This document shows positions 1 to 8,570 of a stretch of DNA of 64,000 bases, in pieces. Below the pieces are notes generated by a model, which was not told the DNA's origin, ran no database searches, and was given only the letters and a program-made list of their open reading frames with translations. Each line of letters begins with the position of its first letter. Within the stretch, counting starts at the first letter, position 1. Both the position numbers and the translations under genes were made by a program. Source of the stretch: Lonicera japonica (Eukaryota; Streptophyta; Magnoliopsida; Dipsacales; Caprifoliaceae); assembly GCA_021464415.1 (NCBI GenBank), contig JAKCWG010000479.1, forward strand, positions 58,435 to 122,434, in the 5' to 3' direction.

Positions 1-51
1 TATATGTGAGAAAAAATGGAAAAGAAGTGTAATGATAAGGGGGTGGAGTGT

Positions 52-470
52 AGGGGTGTTTTCGGTTTCTGTCGGGGTAGAGATTGGGGTACCCCGAACC
101 CTCCCCAAACTTCATAGTTTGGTTTCGGTTCGGTTTCGGTTTTGATACCTATGAAACACAAACCCTCCCCAAATTAGTCGGTTTCGGTCCGATTTAGTCG
201 GTTTCGGGTTTTTTATATCGTTAAAACTTTAGTTAAAAACTGCATTTAAAAAAAAGCACTAAAAATGCTATAAAACTGTATTAAAATGTGCCTGTAAAAC
301 AGTACTGAACAGCACTAAAATGTGCCGATAAAACTGCACTGAAATTGCATTATATTTCAATGAAACTATACAAAAACAGCAATAGAACATTAAAATATGC
401 TTTAAAAAAGACAGCAATAAAACAATACTAAAATCTACTTTAAAAAAACAGCACCAAAATCTGGTTTTAA
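52..470. repeat. Copy A-specific insert with CGGTTT-type repeats
   Basis: Compared with copy B at about 12308-12350, this segment is extra. It opens with AGGGGTGTTTTCGG, close to the TAGGGGTGT terminus of the hAT-like MITE at 40044. It then runs through repeated CGGTTTCGG-type words and repeated GCACTAAAA-type words. No matching right terminus or clear target-site duplication was found, so it may be a truncated MITE. Confidence 0.35.
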
Positions 471-2572
471 AAATTGGGGTGGAGCATTGTCTTATGAGAG
501 AGTGTAATATATTGGAGTGGGCCCCACACTCTTGAGAATTTTTTCTCTTGTTGTTGACTTTTTTTCATGTGATTTCGGACCTCGAGATGGCAAAATTTGA
601 AAAGTACCGAATTGGTAAGTTGTAGTTCTTGAAATTCTTTTCTATTTAAGCTCAAGAAATGCATGACTTAGATCCTCAAGCAAAAAATTATGCTTAAATT
701 TTTTTTTAGTGCTACTTTAAGTGTTACGTCTCACAAATTTAACAAAATTAAATATTTAATTGTATTAATTAAAAATAAGACCTACAAAACAACTAAATGT
801 AAACATTAAATAATATAATACAAGTTTTGACACTTAAAGTTAGCTATTTAAAAAAATATAAATAATAGTTGTTGGTGCTTATCAAACACCTAACAAATTA
901 TTAAATTTATCTTCAAGTTAAGAATAATCTTCAAGTTGCATGGAATTTTTCTTTTGAGTCTTTCAATTAGTCTTCCGTGATTAACGTGAAGTGGGGACAA
1001 TATCAAGAAATCAAGGTCTTTTCAAGGAACTTTTGGCTATGAAAATTGACGATTACAAAGTCTCTTAAATGTTGATGTAATATGTAGATTTGAAATTTTG
1101 TCTTTGCATCAAATATGTAGTATATAGAAATTGGTAAAAGGTCCCTAATACCTAAATATATAGGTTCTATTTAATAAAAACATACAAAATTGTAGGAAAA
1201 ATAATTAATTTCTGTGAGGAAGAAATTTTCCATGGAAAAAAATTATTTTAGGATGAGGAAGAAATTTTTTTCACAAAAAATAAAGAAAAATGTAGGACAT
1301 TTGGTTATAAACATGAGTATGAGATGTATAACATCTCATCACATTCCTCAAATTATTTTCCATCCTCTCACAAAAAATATTTTTTTTTTACCATTTTTGA
1401 TGTTGCTATAACCATATACATTGAAAGAAAAAAAATGCAGAAATCTAAATTTTTTCCGAGTCGGAGTAATTATCTCATCGGCTAATTTTCTATTTCCAAT
1501 ATTTTCCGCAGCAAATTTCAAAAGAAATCAATAAATACAATCTACAAGGTAAGACATAATTAACAAAACAATTTTAAGTTATTATGTCCTCCACAGGTTT
1601 TATCAGCTAAACATGTGGTGGTGGCCGTAAAGGTATAACTTGCATAGAATTTTTTTTTATATGCAAAATCACATGAATGGGTGTTTCAATTAGTCTTCGC
1701 TAATAAAAATAAATAAAATTAAAGTGCACAACTTTTAATGCAAAAATTTGAATTTTTATAAAATTTATATTTTTAAAATCTACTAATCAATATCTATAAC
1801 CATTGTGAATATAAAATTATATAAACAATTTCAAGACCAAGGATAGTTGTTCTTTCAATCTTCGGATGTTTTGTGGTGTAAACTTTTTATAACTTTTTTG
1901 TAAAATGAATTTATGTAAAAATATATTTTGGGCATTTGTTTTTAGATTTCATGTGGCAATTATTAATTATTAACACTAAGTTATAATTAGTTATCAATTT
2001 TATTTACCTTCTATAAAGTGATATTGGTTTTTAGCTATCAATTTTTTTTTTTACCGTGCCATCAAGCACAAGTAATATCTAGCTAGTTAGGGTTATATCA
2101 TAACTAGTGATCACTCATGCCAAAAGTACTATGAGTCTAAATAAAAAAGAAAAAGATTAGGATCCCTCAATACACTCCTTTACCTTTTTTTTAAGTGATG
2201 CAGTATTTATAAATACTATATGTTATAAGATACTGGTCTTTGGAGATACTAATTTTTTTATATTTCTAGTATTTCCTCACCGATAGTATGTGCGCCAAAA
2301 AAATAAATGGAGGATCCATAATTTTAAATTGATTAATACTCAATTTATAATCATTAAGGACTTTATCATGTAATGCAGTGCGAGAACAACTCGTGGATTA
2401 AAAAAAGAAAAAAGTAAGAAAAAACTTTTACCACCGAACATTGATCTAGACCTGTTAATTTCTAAACAAATCAAAAAATTTAATATATAAGTTAATTAAT
2501 TAAGACATAATTAACATAACAATTAATGTGGAGTGGAGACCATATGAAGAACCAAAGGTCGAAACTTTTTGC

Positions 2573-2580
2573 TATAAAAA
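2573..2580 (+). promoter_or_regulatory. TATA box of RLP fragment copy A
   Basis: GCTATAAAAA lies 66 bp before the ATG at 2639. The same GCTATAAAA context precedes the other two RLP 5' ends in this window (14372 and 14640), so it is probably the ancestral core promoter. It now drives only a broken stub. Confidence 0.5.
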
Positions 2581-2638
2581 AGGTCCTTAAATAACTCAAA
2601 GCATCAAGAGAAAAACAAAATCGTTTGCTTTCATAAAT

Positions 2639-2828
2639 ATGGTTTCCAGAATAATTACAAAATCATTGTTTTTTGAAAACCTTCCTTTGTTTGTAGCCTT
2701 CATTTTTTTAATTTTCAGTTTGGGGATGCCAGAGATAATACTGTAAAGCTGCTCAGGTGCAGGGATAAGGAGAGACAAGCCCTCCTCAATTTTAAAAATG
2801 AAATTGTGGATGAAGGTGGACTTCTCTC
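2639..2828 (+). pseudogene. RLP 5' fragment (copy A), split by a retrotransposon
   Basis: The reading frame from ATG 2639 encodes a signal-peptide-like start (MVSRIITKSLFFENLPLF...) that closely matches the RLP start at 14734. A 1-nt deletion in the stretch after the hydrophobic core, relative to 14734, shifts the frame into a TAA within about 36 codons. Past the shift, the next bases still match the LRR N-terminal domain region (RQALLNFKNEIVDE in another frame). The fragment is then interrupted by the LTR element at 2829 and resumes for about 35 bp at 10254. LRRs and the membrane anchor are absent, so it is a dead 5' stub of a receptor-like protein gene. Confidence 0.85.
2824..2828. repeat. 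Target-site duplication CTCTC (left)
   Basis: CTCTC directly precedes the LTR start TGTAGG at 2829 and is repeated at 10254-10258 directly after the LTR end CAACA. The RLP at 14734 has a single copy at the same site, so it gives the pre-insertion state. Confidence 0.9.
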
Positions 2829-4511
2829 TGTAGGTCGGAAAATACCCTAGAGGGGGGGTGAATAGGGTTTTTAAAACTTAATGCGGAATTTAAAAACTTT
2901 TCGAAAATGTTTAAGTAAAACAATTTACTAAACAAGTTTATCAAGGAATGTAAGCAAATAAACAATAAAGCACAAGAGCAAATAATTAAGCAATCTCAAA
3001 CAATCTAAACAATTAATAATAAAGAGATTGAGTTAGAAAGATAGAACCGATCAAAGTCGAAGATTTTTTGTCCACACGGTTCGGCTTGTTCCCCCTACTC
3101 CGCGCTCGGTTAGTTCCCCGAGAACTTCCACTAAAACCGATCTCCTTCCGGGTGAAGATCAAACCTTTACAAGTGTAATTCTTCTCACTACACTCTTTAC
3201 AAATATTGCTTGACCACAATATTCCCACAAGAATCCCTCTTGCTAACTATGAGATTTACCTCTCACAATTTCACTCAACAAGAATTTACCTTCTTGTCTA
3301 TCTTATGAGATTTACCTCTCATAAATTGTCTAATACAATTGTTTGGTGACTCACACCAATTAACAACTCTATCTAAGTGTGTATAAGATACAATATGAAG
3401 CTCACACTAGAGTTTGCTTAATTGATCAAATAGATAGCTCAAATGATGAATATGAATGATCAATAAAATAGCTTGACTTTGGATAGATGAAAAATATATT
3501 TGTAGAAGTGTTCAAGCTTATAAAAATGTGTCTAGGAGGTTCAATATATAGTCCCAAAATAGATATAGCCGTTTGTATTGGATTAATTAATTAATGGATC
3601 AAAATTGCACATTTGTCAAAGTTCCAACAGCTAGTTTTGACAAAAAAATTCAAATTTGTTTTGTTAATTTCTCCCAATTTGACCGTTGGATCATACTCAA
3701 ATTTTAGTCAAAATTGCCAAGAGATGTTGTCTAACTACTGTAAAAATTTCAAAATGATCGGAGTTCGGGAAGGCCTTCATTTTACCGTTAGATCAAAACT
3801 GGGCAAAAACTGAGCGAATTTTAAACGAAAAATAAAAATATTTTTCCAATTTAATAATTTAGTTCCAAATAAAATTCTAATGATTTATGAACCTCAAATA
3901 TATGTTTCTAAGATACCCATTTTTATTATATCTTAAAATATGATCATTTAAAATTAATATGAATTTATTTTGAAACTCGATTTTTGTAAAATGATGTTTT
4001 TCAAACAAATTCAATTTCAAGCTAGTTTAAATCAATCTTTAAAATATGCAAGAATATGTTTGAGCTATATAATCAATCAATTAAGAAACTTTACATTAAT
4101 CCTAAGCAAACACTCAATTACCGAATAGATGAGTCTTCGAATGCTTCGATTTGTTTCTTCAAATTGATTCTTCACTTGAAGCTTTTCCCTTGAAGCTTTT
4201 GAATATGATTCTTGATCTTTGTGCTTCATGGATTTGCATTGCTAGCTTGCGGGTGATGAGATTGATCTTCTTGTCTTGTCCAACGCTTGTAGAAGAATGA
4301 TCTGAATTCGGGTAGATCGGTTTTAGTCGAATGCTTCGTTGACTTGATCGGATATTGATTGAATGATCCTTGTCAAACTTCCTTTGAGCAATCATGCTAT
4401 TCTTGATTTTCCAAATAAGAAATCTATAATCTTATATCAAGAACATGTTAAATTACACATGATTAATTTATTGTTATTATCAAAATAAGATTAAGACCTT
4501 CAAGGTCAACA
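2829..4511 (-). repeat. 3' LTR of the 2829-10253 element
   Basis: The LTR begins TGTAGGTCGG and ends GGTCAACA as read on the plus strand. In element orientation this is the downstream LTR. It equals 8571-10253 at a constant offset of 5742 bp. A TATATATT box on the minus strand near 3550 is the likely promoter core. Related LTRs occur at 24811-26332 (solo) and 55656-57508 (truncated). Confidence 0.92.
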
Positions 4512-4530
4512 ATCTCCCCCTTTTTGATGA
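4512..4530 (-). other. Polypurine tract
   Basis: On the minus strand the sequence AAAAAGGGGGAGAT abuts the LTR start TGTTGACC. This is the expected plus-strand primer site for reverse transcription, and it fixes the element orientation as minus. The same tract occurs at 47142-47155 in the gag-only element. Confidence 0.75.
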
Positions 4531-4728
4531 TGACAATAAATTAATGTGTGTTTTCAATAACAAGCATAAATAGCATATGAATAATTGAAATATGCTCCCC
4601 CTCAATTTATGCATAGATAAAATAAAAGATTATTAAAAGCATTACAAATATTTGAGATAGTTTTTAAAAAATAATAAAAGAATTTTGATCTCAAATAAGG
4701 TTTTCAAAATAAAACAATTGTTAATGTT

Positions 4729-4846
4729 AAAGACATAAAACAATTAATGGTCTTACCAACATTAATTGTCATCAACACACATTTTCTAAAGACATAGAAC
4801 AATTAATGGTCTTACCAACATTAATTGTCATCAACACACATTTTCT
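4729..4846. repeat. 59-bp tandem duplication in the element's 3' region
   Basis: Two nearly identical 59-bp units (4729-4787 and 4788-4846) begin AAAGACATA and end CACATTTTCT. They lie between the LBD block and the polypurine tract. The second unit runs into the Copia 3' signature around 4837-4880. Confidence 0.85.
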
Positions 4847-4956
4847 CCCCCTATGGCAACATCAAAAAGGGATCAAGGCCACGGAGAGAAAATGATAACT
4901 CCAAGAGTGCTTCATCTATGAGGCCAAGGTTTGTATGCCTCTCCATCTTTTGCCAT

Positions 4957-4976
4957 ATTTTTTTTTTTTTTTTTTA
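4957..4976. repeat. Poly-T run
   Basis: About 18 T residues (A on the element's sense strand) lie in the untranslated 3' region of the element. No function is inferred. Confidence 0.6.
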
Positions 4977-5073
4977 ATGGCTCAATAAAATGTCAAAACA
5001 CGAAATATAACATGCAAAATAAAACAAGTATGAATATTAAAGACATAAAGCATTTAAAAGTCTTACCACAATA

Positions 5074-5383
5074 TTTAAAGTCGGTATAAAAAAAAATCTT
5101 ACCACAGCAGAAAAAAATCTTACCGCAGCAAAAAAATTCTTACCTTTTACCGCAGCATCAACATTACGCACATTTTCTCCCCTTACGTCAACATCAAAGA
5201 GGGATCTAGACCGTGCTAGGGCGGTGGACTTTAGATGCACGCGGGGGGCGCTGCATTTTTGACTTTTTAGGATGACAGCTTTTCATTTTCGGGATTCTTT
5301 TAATTGCTTTGCCTCTTGTCCCCTCATTCTTGTTGTCTTCCTCGAGATCCATTTTCTTCTTATAACTTTTATAGGAGGTACCC
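5074..5383 (+). promoter_or_regulatory. Shared upstream block of the LBD-like gene
   Basis: This stretch is highly similar to 26801-27071 in the Tat element, where it also leads into an LBD-like ORF. It contains a TATA-like GTATAAAAA at 5084 (conserved at 26811), then CTTACC repeats. Next comes a diverged antisense copy of a Copia 3' end (about 5166-5206, compare 4837-4880), and then a GC-rich ATGCACGCGGGG patch near 5233. Whether it works as a promoter is unproven. Conservation in two different retrotransposons shows that it travels with the gene. Confidence 0.6.
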
Positions 5384-6154
5384 ATGAGTAAGAGAAAGCA
5401 AATCACAAGTATGTCGAATACCTTCCGTTGTACCGGTTCGTCTTGTGCTGCTTGCACTTATAAACGCAAGAAATGTAAGCCATGTTGTGAATATGCACAA
5501 ATTTTTATGGATGTGATTAGTCGTCAAGATTATCGTACAATCTTCACCGTTTTTGGGGTAAATAGTGTTGCAAATATTTTAAAAGAAATTCCTCAACATC
5601 AATATCTTGAGACTCTCTATTCATTTCTTTTTGAAGCTAAAGCGAGAGTCGAGAATCCAAGTAAAGGCTGTACTGCACTTATTGTTTCTCTTGATCAGAA
5701 GGTACAAGAGTTACAATCACGAGTGACAGTGTTAGAAGCTTTGCAATCACGGGTGACAACATTAGAGGCTCGATTAGGAGAGTCTTCTAGTGCTAACCAA
5801 AGCTTTTCTTTTGCTCCTCCTATAAGTTCTACAGGGCTCCTATCGTTAGCAGAAAATGTTGCACCTGAAATTCTTCCGACTACCGAAAATATTTTAGACC
5901 ATAGTGCTTTTCTAACTAATGTGGGTTTGCCGGTATATCCGACTATCTCAGATTACCAAGCTGCTTTGGAAGGCTATTCATCGCAATTTTCTCAAAGTGG
6001 TACTGCTGCGGAGGTTGCCGAGCCATCGAGTCCTGATTGGACAACTCTATTAGATATGGAGCATAATTTTGTTGATAATTCTTCTTCTAGTCTCGATGCT
6101 GTTTTGAATTTTGATTCTGATGATCTTCAGATTATTTTCCCTTCTTTTCATTGA
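5384..6154 (+). CDS. LOB-domain (LBD-like) protein carried antisense inside an LTR element
   Basis: This uninterrupted 256-aa ORF lies on the strand opposite to the element. The N-terminal motif is C21-X2-C24-X6-C31-X3-C35, the CX2CX6CX3C zinc-finger-like motif that defines plant LOB-domain DNA-binding proteins. Residues 36-96 match the GAS block, with VFG at 56-58 and an ENPSKGC counterpart of DPVYGC at 90-96. A heptad series (L103, V107, L110, V114, L117) follows, as in class I LBDs. The canonical FAPYFP segment is diverged. The C-terminus is acidic with DSDD near 248. The coiled coil holds a 30-bp in-frame tandem repeat absent from the second copy. The start could be M1 or M10. No intron is evident. 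A nuclear transcription-factor-like role is inferred from the family, not shown. Confidence 0.82.
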   Translation: MSKRKQITSMSNTFRCTGSSCAACTYKRKKCKPCCEYAQIFMDVISRQDYRTIFTVFGVNSVANILKEIPQHQYLETLYSFLFEAKARVENPSKGCTALIVSLDQKVQELQSRVTVLEALQSRVTTLEARLGESSSANQSFSFAPPISSTGLLSLAENVAPEILPTTENILDHSAFLTNVGLPVYPTISDYQAALEGYSSQFSQSGTAAEVAEPSSPDWTTLLDMEHNFVDNSSSSLDAVLNFDSDDLQIIFPSFH

Positions 6155-6189
6155 ATAACAGATAATGATTTTTAGACTGCAAAATTATT

Positions 6190-6662
6190 GTTAGTTTATA
6201 ATAACATGTAAAATACAGACTTGTGTTGTTTACTAAGTTGACAAGTATCGCAAATTTTATTTTTAACAAATTTAATTTTGGGCAACCATTTAACTAATTC
6301 ATTTTTAGATAACTTATGAATTAAATCCATATTCAAGAAACATCATTCAACATGATAAACATTTAACATCTTGTTGAGACAAATCATCAAGTTCAAGAAT
6401 ATATACGTTATTAGATCTATAAGAAATAAACAAGATAGAAGTATCATTAATATTTTTAACAATGCAACATTCGGATTTAAAAATAATTTCATAACTTTTA
6501 TCATACAATTGATTAATACTAAGAAAGTTATGTTTTAAACCGTCAACAAGTAGAACAATATTAATATAAGAAGATTTCTTACCAACTTTACCTATACCAA
6601 TAATTTTGCCTTTAGCGTTGCCTCCAAATGTGACGTTGCCTCCTTGTTTAGGAGTTAGACTC

Positions 6663-6693
<31 letters not shown>

Positions 6694-6735
6694 CGTCATG
6701 TATTTCGAGCATCCACTATCCAATAACCATTTTAT
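6190..6735 (-). pseudogene. Copia protease to GAG-pre-integrase remnant
   Basis: Read on the minus strand, the protease active-site motif DSGCSKYMT lies just upstream of a 27-nt poly-A (poly-T 6667-6693 on plus). After it come a glycine-rich protease body (GGNVTFGGNAKGK) and FLSINQL, and then the GAG-pre-integrase segment with KLSKNELV and the zinc-binding end CDTCQLSKQ near 6215. The reading frame is broken at the homopolymer and again near 6350. Similarity stops about 6185, right where the integrase core would begin. The neighbouring sequence toward 6154 is the LBD block. Confidence 0.75.
6667..6693. repeat. 27-nt poly-T inside the protease region
   Basis: The run replaces the few residues that normally follow the DSGCSKxMT motif of Copia proteases. 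It puts the active site and the downstream protease body in different frames for this length. It could be a slippage-prone expansion or an assembly artefact. Confidence 0.85.
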
Positions 6736-6762
6736 TTTGCTAGCTTTTGCTCTTAGGCAAAC

Positions 6763-7293
6763 CTACACCAAAATCTTAAGCAACTTCTCTTTTGGTACCC
6801 AAAATAAGTTGGGTCCTTTGGGGTTAGCATACATAGTGGTTCCTTTAGGAATCCAAGCAAGTTTGTTCTTAGCAAAATTCTTTTCTTTGTAATAACAAGA
6901 ATGTGCACTATGAGTATTTCTTCCACAAAATGAGCAAAGATTAGTGGGATTATGTGGTGTGTATGTTTTGAAGAAATTTTTGTAATCCTTTTGGTTATTA
7001 ATTTGGTTATAACCCAAACCGGCTTTGTCAAAAACACACATTTGCATTCCTAATAATTTATCCAAGTTATCCTTTCCTTTGGTGAACTTGGCTAGACTAT
7101 TAGTTAAGTCATCCACTTGATCTTTCAATTTGACATTTTCTAGTACAAGTGAGTTTGGAGTTTCTTTCTCTTTTCCTTTCTTCAAGGTTTTGTTTTCATT
7201 TTTCAAAAATACATTTTCTTTTTCAAAGTTTTCACACTTGCTAGAAATAATCAAATTTTCCTTTTTGAGGCTTGCATACATTTTAGACAAATT
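6763..7293 (-). pseudogene. Gag C-terminal coiled-coil and CCHC-like segment
   Basis: This segment continues the gag frame directly after a TAA at 7294-7296; the two ORFs are in the same phase, separated by that one stop. It encodes a lysine/glutamate-rich coiled coil (ENVFLKNENKTLKK). A C-x2-C...H...C-type motif follows (CSFCGRNTHSAHSC) near 6920-6880, and then an aromatic stretch (LFWVPK). This arrangement is known from plant Copia gag-pol polyproteins upstream of the protease. It ends at a stop about 6763, so the polyprotein is not open. Confidence 0.65.
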
Positions 7294-8514
7294 TTAAAAA
7301 TTTTTATGCAATTCCTCAAACATATCATATAATTCTTCATAGTCATTCTCATCATGTATATCATTATTAATAGAGGAATTATCATCACTAGATGAGTCAT
7401 AAGAAGAATGTACCTCGTCATCTCTTGCCATAAGGCAAAGATTTGCCGTTTCCTCGTCGCTTGAATCGCCATTGGATTCACCTTCTTCGGAATCACTCCA
7501 AGTGCCTTTAAGTGCATGTCTCACTTGTTTGAATGCTTTGTCTCTTTTATCTCTTCTTTCTTTCCTTTTAACCGGACAATTTGTTTTGAAATGTCCCGGT
7601 TCATGGCAATGGAAGCATTTCTTTTCTTCCTCATTTTCAACTCTTGGTTGAATAGATCGATCATTGTTCCTTCTTGATGAAGAATCAAAGTTATTTCCTT
7701 TTCCTTGAAACTTCTTCTTCTTAGCTAGAAATTTTATGAATTTTCTAGAAAGGAGAGCCATATCCTCATCTCCTACCATCAACTCCTCATCATCTTCTAG
7801 TTGAGTTGCTTTGAGAGCTAGTGACTTTTTGGCTTTTGAATCACTTTCTTCTTCTCTCGCCAATTCCTTCTCATGGGTTTTAAGTGAACCCAAAAGCTCG
7901 TCCATCCTAAGTGTTTTGAGATTCTTTGCTTCTTGAATCGCCGTCACTTTCGGTCGCCATTTCTTTGGAAGAATCCTAAGAATTTTTCTTATTTTATCTT
8001 CATTAGAATAAACCTTTCCAAGAAGATCTAAATCATTAGTAATAATAGAAAATCTACTATACATGGAAGCAAGAGATTCATTAGGCTCCATTTTAAATAA
8101 TTCATAATCATGAACAAGCATATTTATGTTATCGTCTTTAACTTGAGTGGTTCCTTCGTAGGTAACCTCAAGTTTATCCCAAATTTCTTTAGCCGTTTTG
8201 CAACTAGAAATTTTGTTATATTCATCCATGCTTAATGCACAATTTAAAGCATTTAAGGCTTTGGCATTATATTGAATTTTCTTAATATCATTTTCATCAT
8301 ACTCGGACATTTTCTTAAGAACAATTTTTCCATTATTATCCTTTTTGTTAATTTCATAGGGTCCTTCAACTATAACTCTCCATTGTTCAAAATCACTAGA
8401 TTGTAAAAATATGCTCATTCTATTTCTCCAATAGCTATAATTTTTACCATCAAATAGAGGTGGTCTATGGGTAGAGAGACCTTCGGAAAGACCGGTTCCT
8501 TGATATATAGACAT
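7294..8514 (-). CDS. gag: Copia-type Gag with zinc knuckle
   Basis: The ORF extends up to 8559, but the likely start is the ATG at 8514 (MSIYQGTGLSEG), just after the primer-binding site, giving about 406 aa. The N-terminal part (PPLFDGKNYSYWRNRM) and the middle (AKEIWDKLEVTYEGT, SMYSRF) match the UBN2/DUF4219-type gag of plant Copia elements. A CX2CX4HX4C zinc knuckle (CFHCHEPGHFKTNC) binds RNA in this family. The C-terminus is acidic. Gag would form the cytoplasmic virus-like particle that packages element RNA. It is the only intact retroviral-type product of the element and is close to the gag at 45698-46821. Confidence 0.88.
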   Translation of the reverse strand: MSIYQGTGLSEGLSTHRPPLFDGKNYSYWRNRMSIFLQSSDFEQWRVIVEGPYEINKKDNNGKIVLKKMSEYDENDIKKIQYNAKALNALNCALSMDEYNKISSCKTAKEIWDKLEVTYEGTTQVKDDNINMLVHDYELFKMEPNESLASMYSRFSIITNDLDLLGKVYSNEDKIRKILRILPKKWRPKVTAIQEAKNLKTLRMDELLGSLKTHEKELAREEESDSKAKKSLALKATQLEDDEELMVGDEDMALLSRKFIKFLAKKKKFQGKGNNFDSSSRRNNDRSIQPRVENEEEKKCFHCHEPGHFKTNCPVKRKERRDKRDKAFKQVRHALKGTWSDSEEGESNGDSSDEETANLCLMARDDEVHSSYDSSSDDNSSINNDIHDENDYEELYDMFEELHKNF

Positions 8515-8555
8515 GATCGTAAACTCTAAGATTGTTAAATCAAAATAAGAGTACA

Positions 8556-8570
8556 ACATCTGATACCAAT
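8556..8570 (-). other. Primer-binding site
   Basis: The minus strand reads ATTGGTATCAGATG directly downstream of the 5' LTR. TGGTATCAGA is the usual plant Copia primer site, complementary to the 3' end of initiator Met-tRNA. Confidence 0.85.

Larger units (their letters stand above)
1..2638. repeat. Segmental duplication copy A, RLP upstream region
   Basis: This AT-rich stretch matches about 12255-14438 in the same order and orientation, for example the blocks near 965-1060 and 12711-12790, 1210-1400 and 13020-13200, and 1680-1860 and 13480-13640. It leads into an RLP 5' fragment at 2639, as copy B leads into the RLP start near 14.4-14.7 kb. I see no independent gene in it. The left boundary lies outside the window. 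Copy A carries about 400 bp (52-470) that copy B lacks. Confidence 0.8.

Noticed and set aside
3013..3228. Short minus-strand ORF repeated at 8755-8970
   Set aside because: It is just LTR sequence present twice; the frame has no protein signature and carries on through known LTR noncoding parts.
4159..4395. 78-codon minus-strand ORF, also at 9901-10137 and with relatives near 44200 and 47272
   Set aside because: Position in the LTR leader of several related LTRs explains the conservation. No domain is recognisable and the frame is not kept in the solo LTR at 24811.
5384..6154. LBD-like ORF as an ordinary host gene that merely received LTRs around it
   Set aside because: It lies between matching LTRs of one insertion with a single target duplication, in place of pol, and its upstream block recurs in another retrotransposon. 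It is therefore cargo, not a resident gene.
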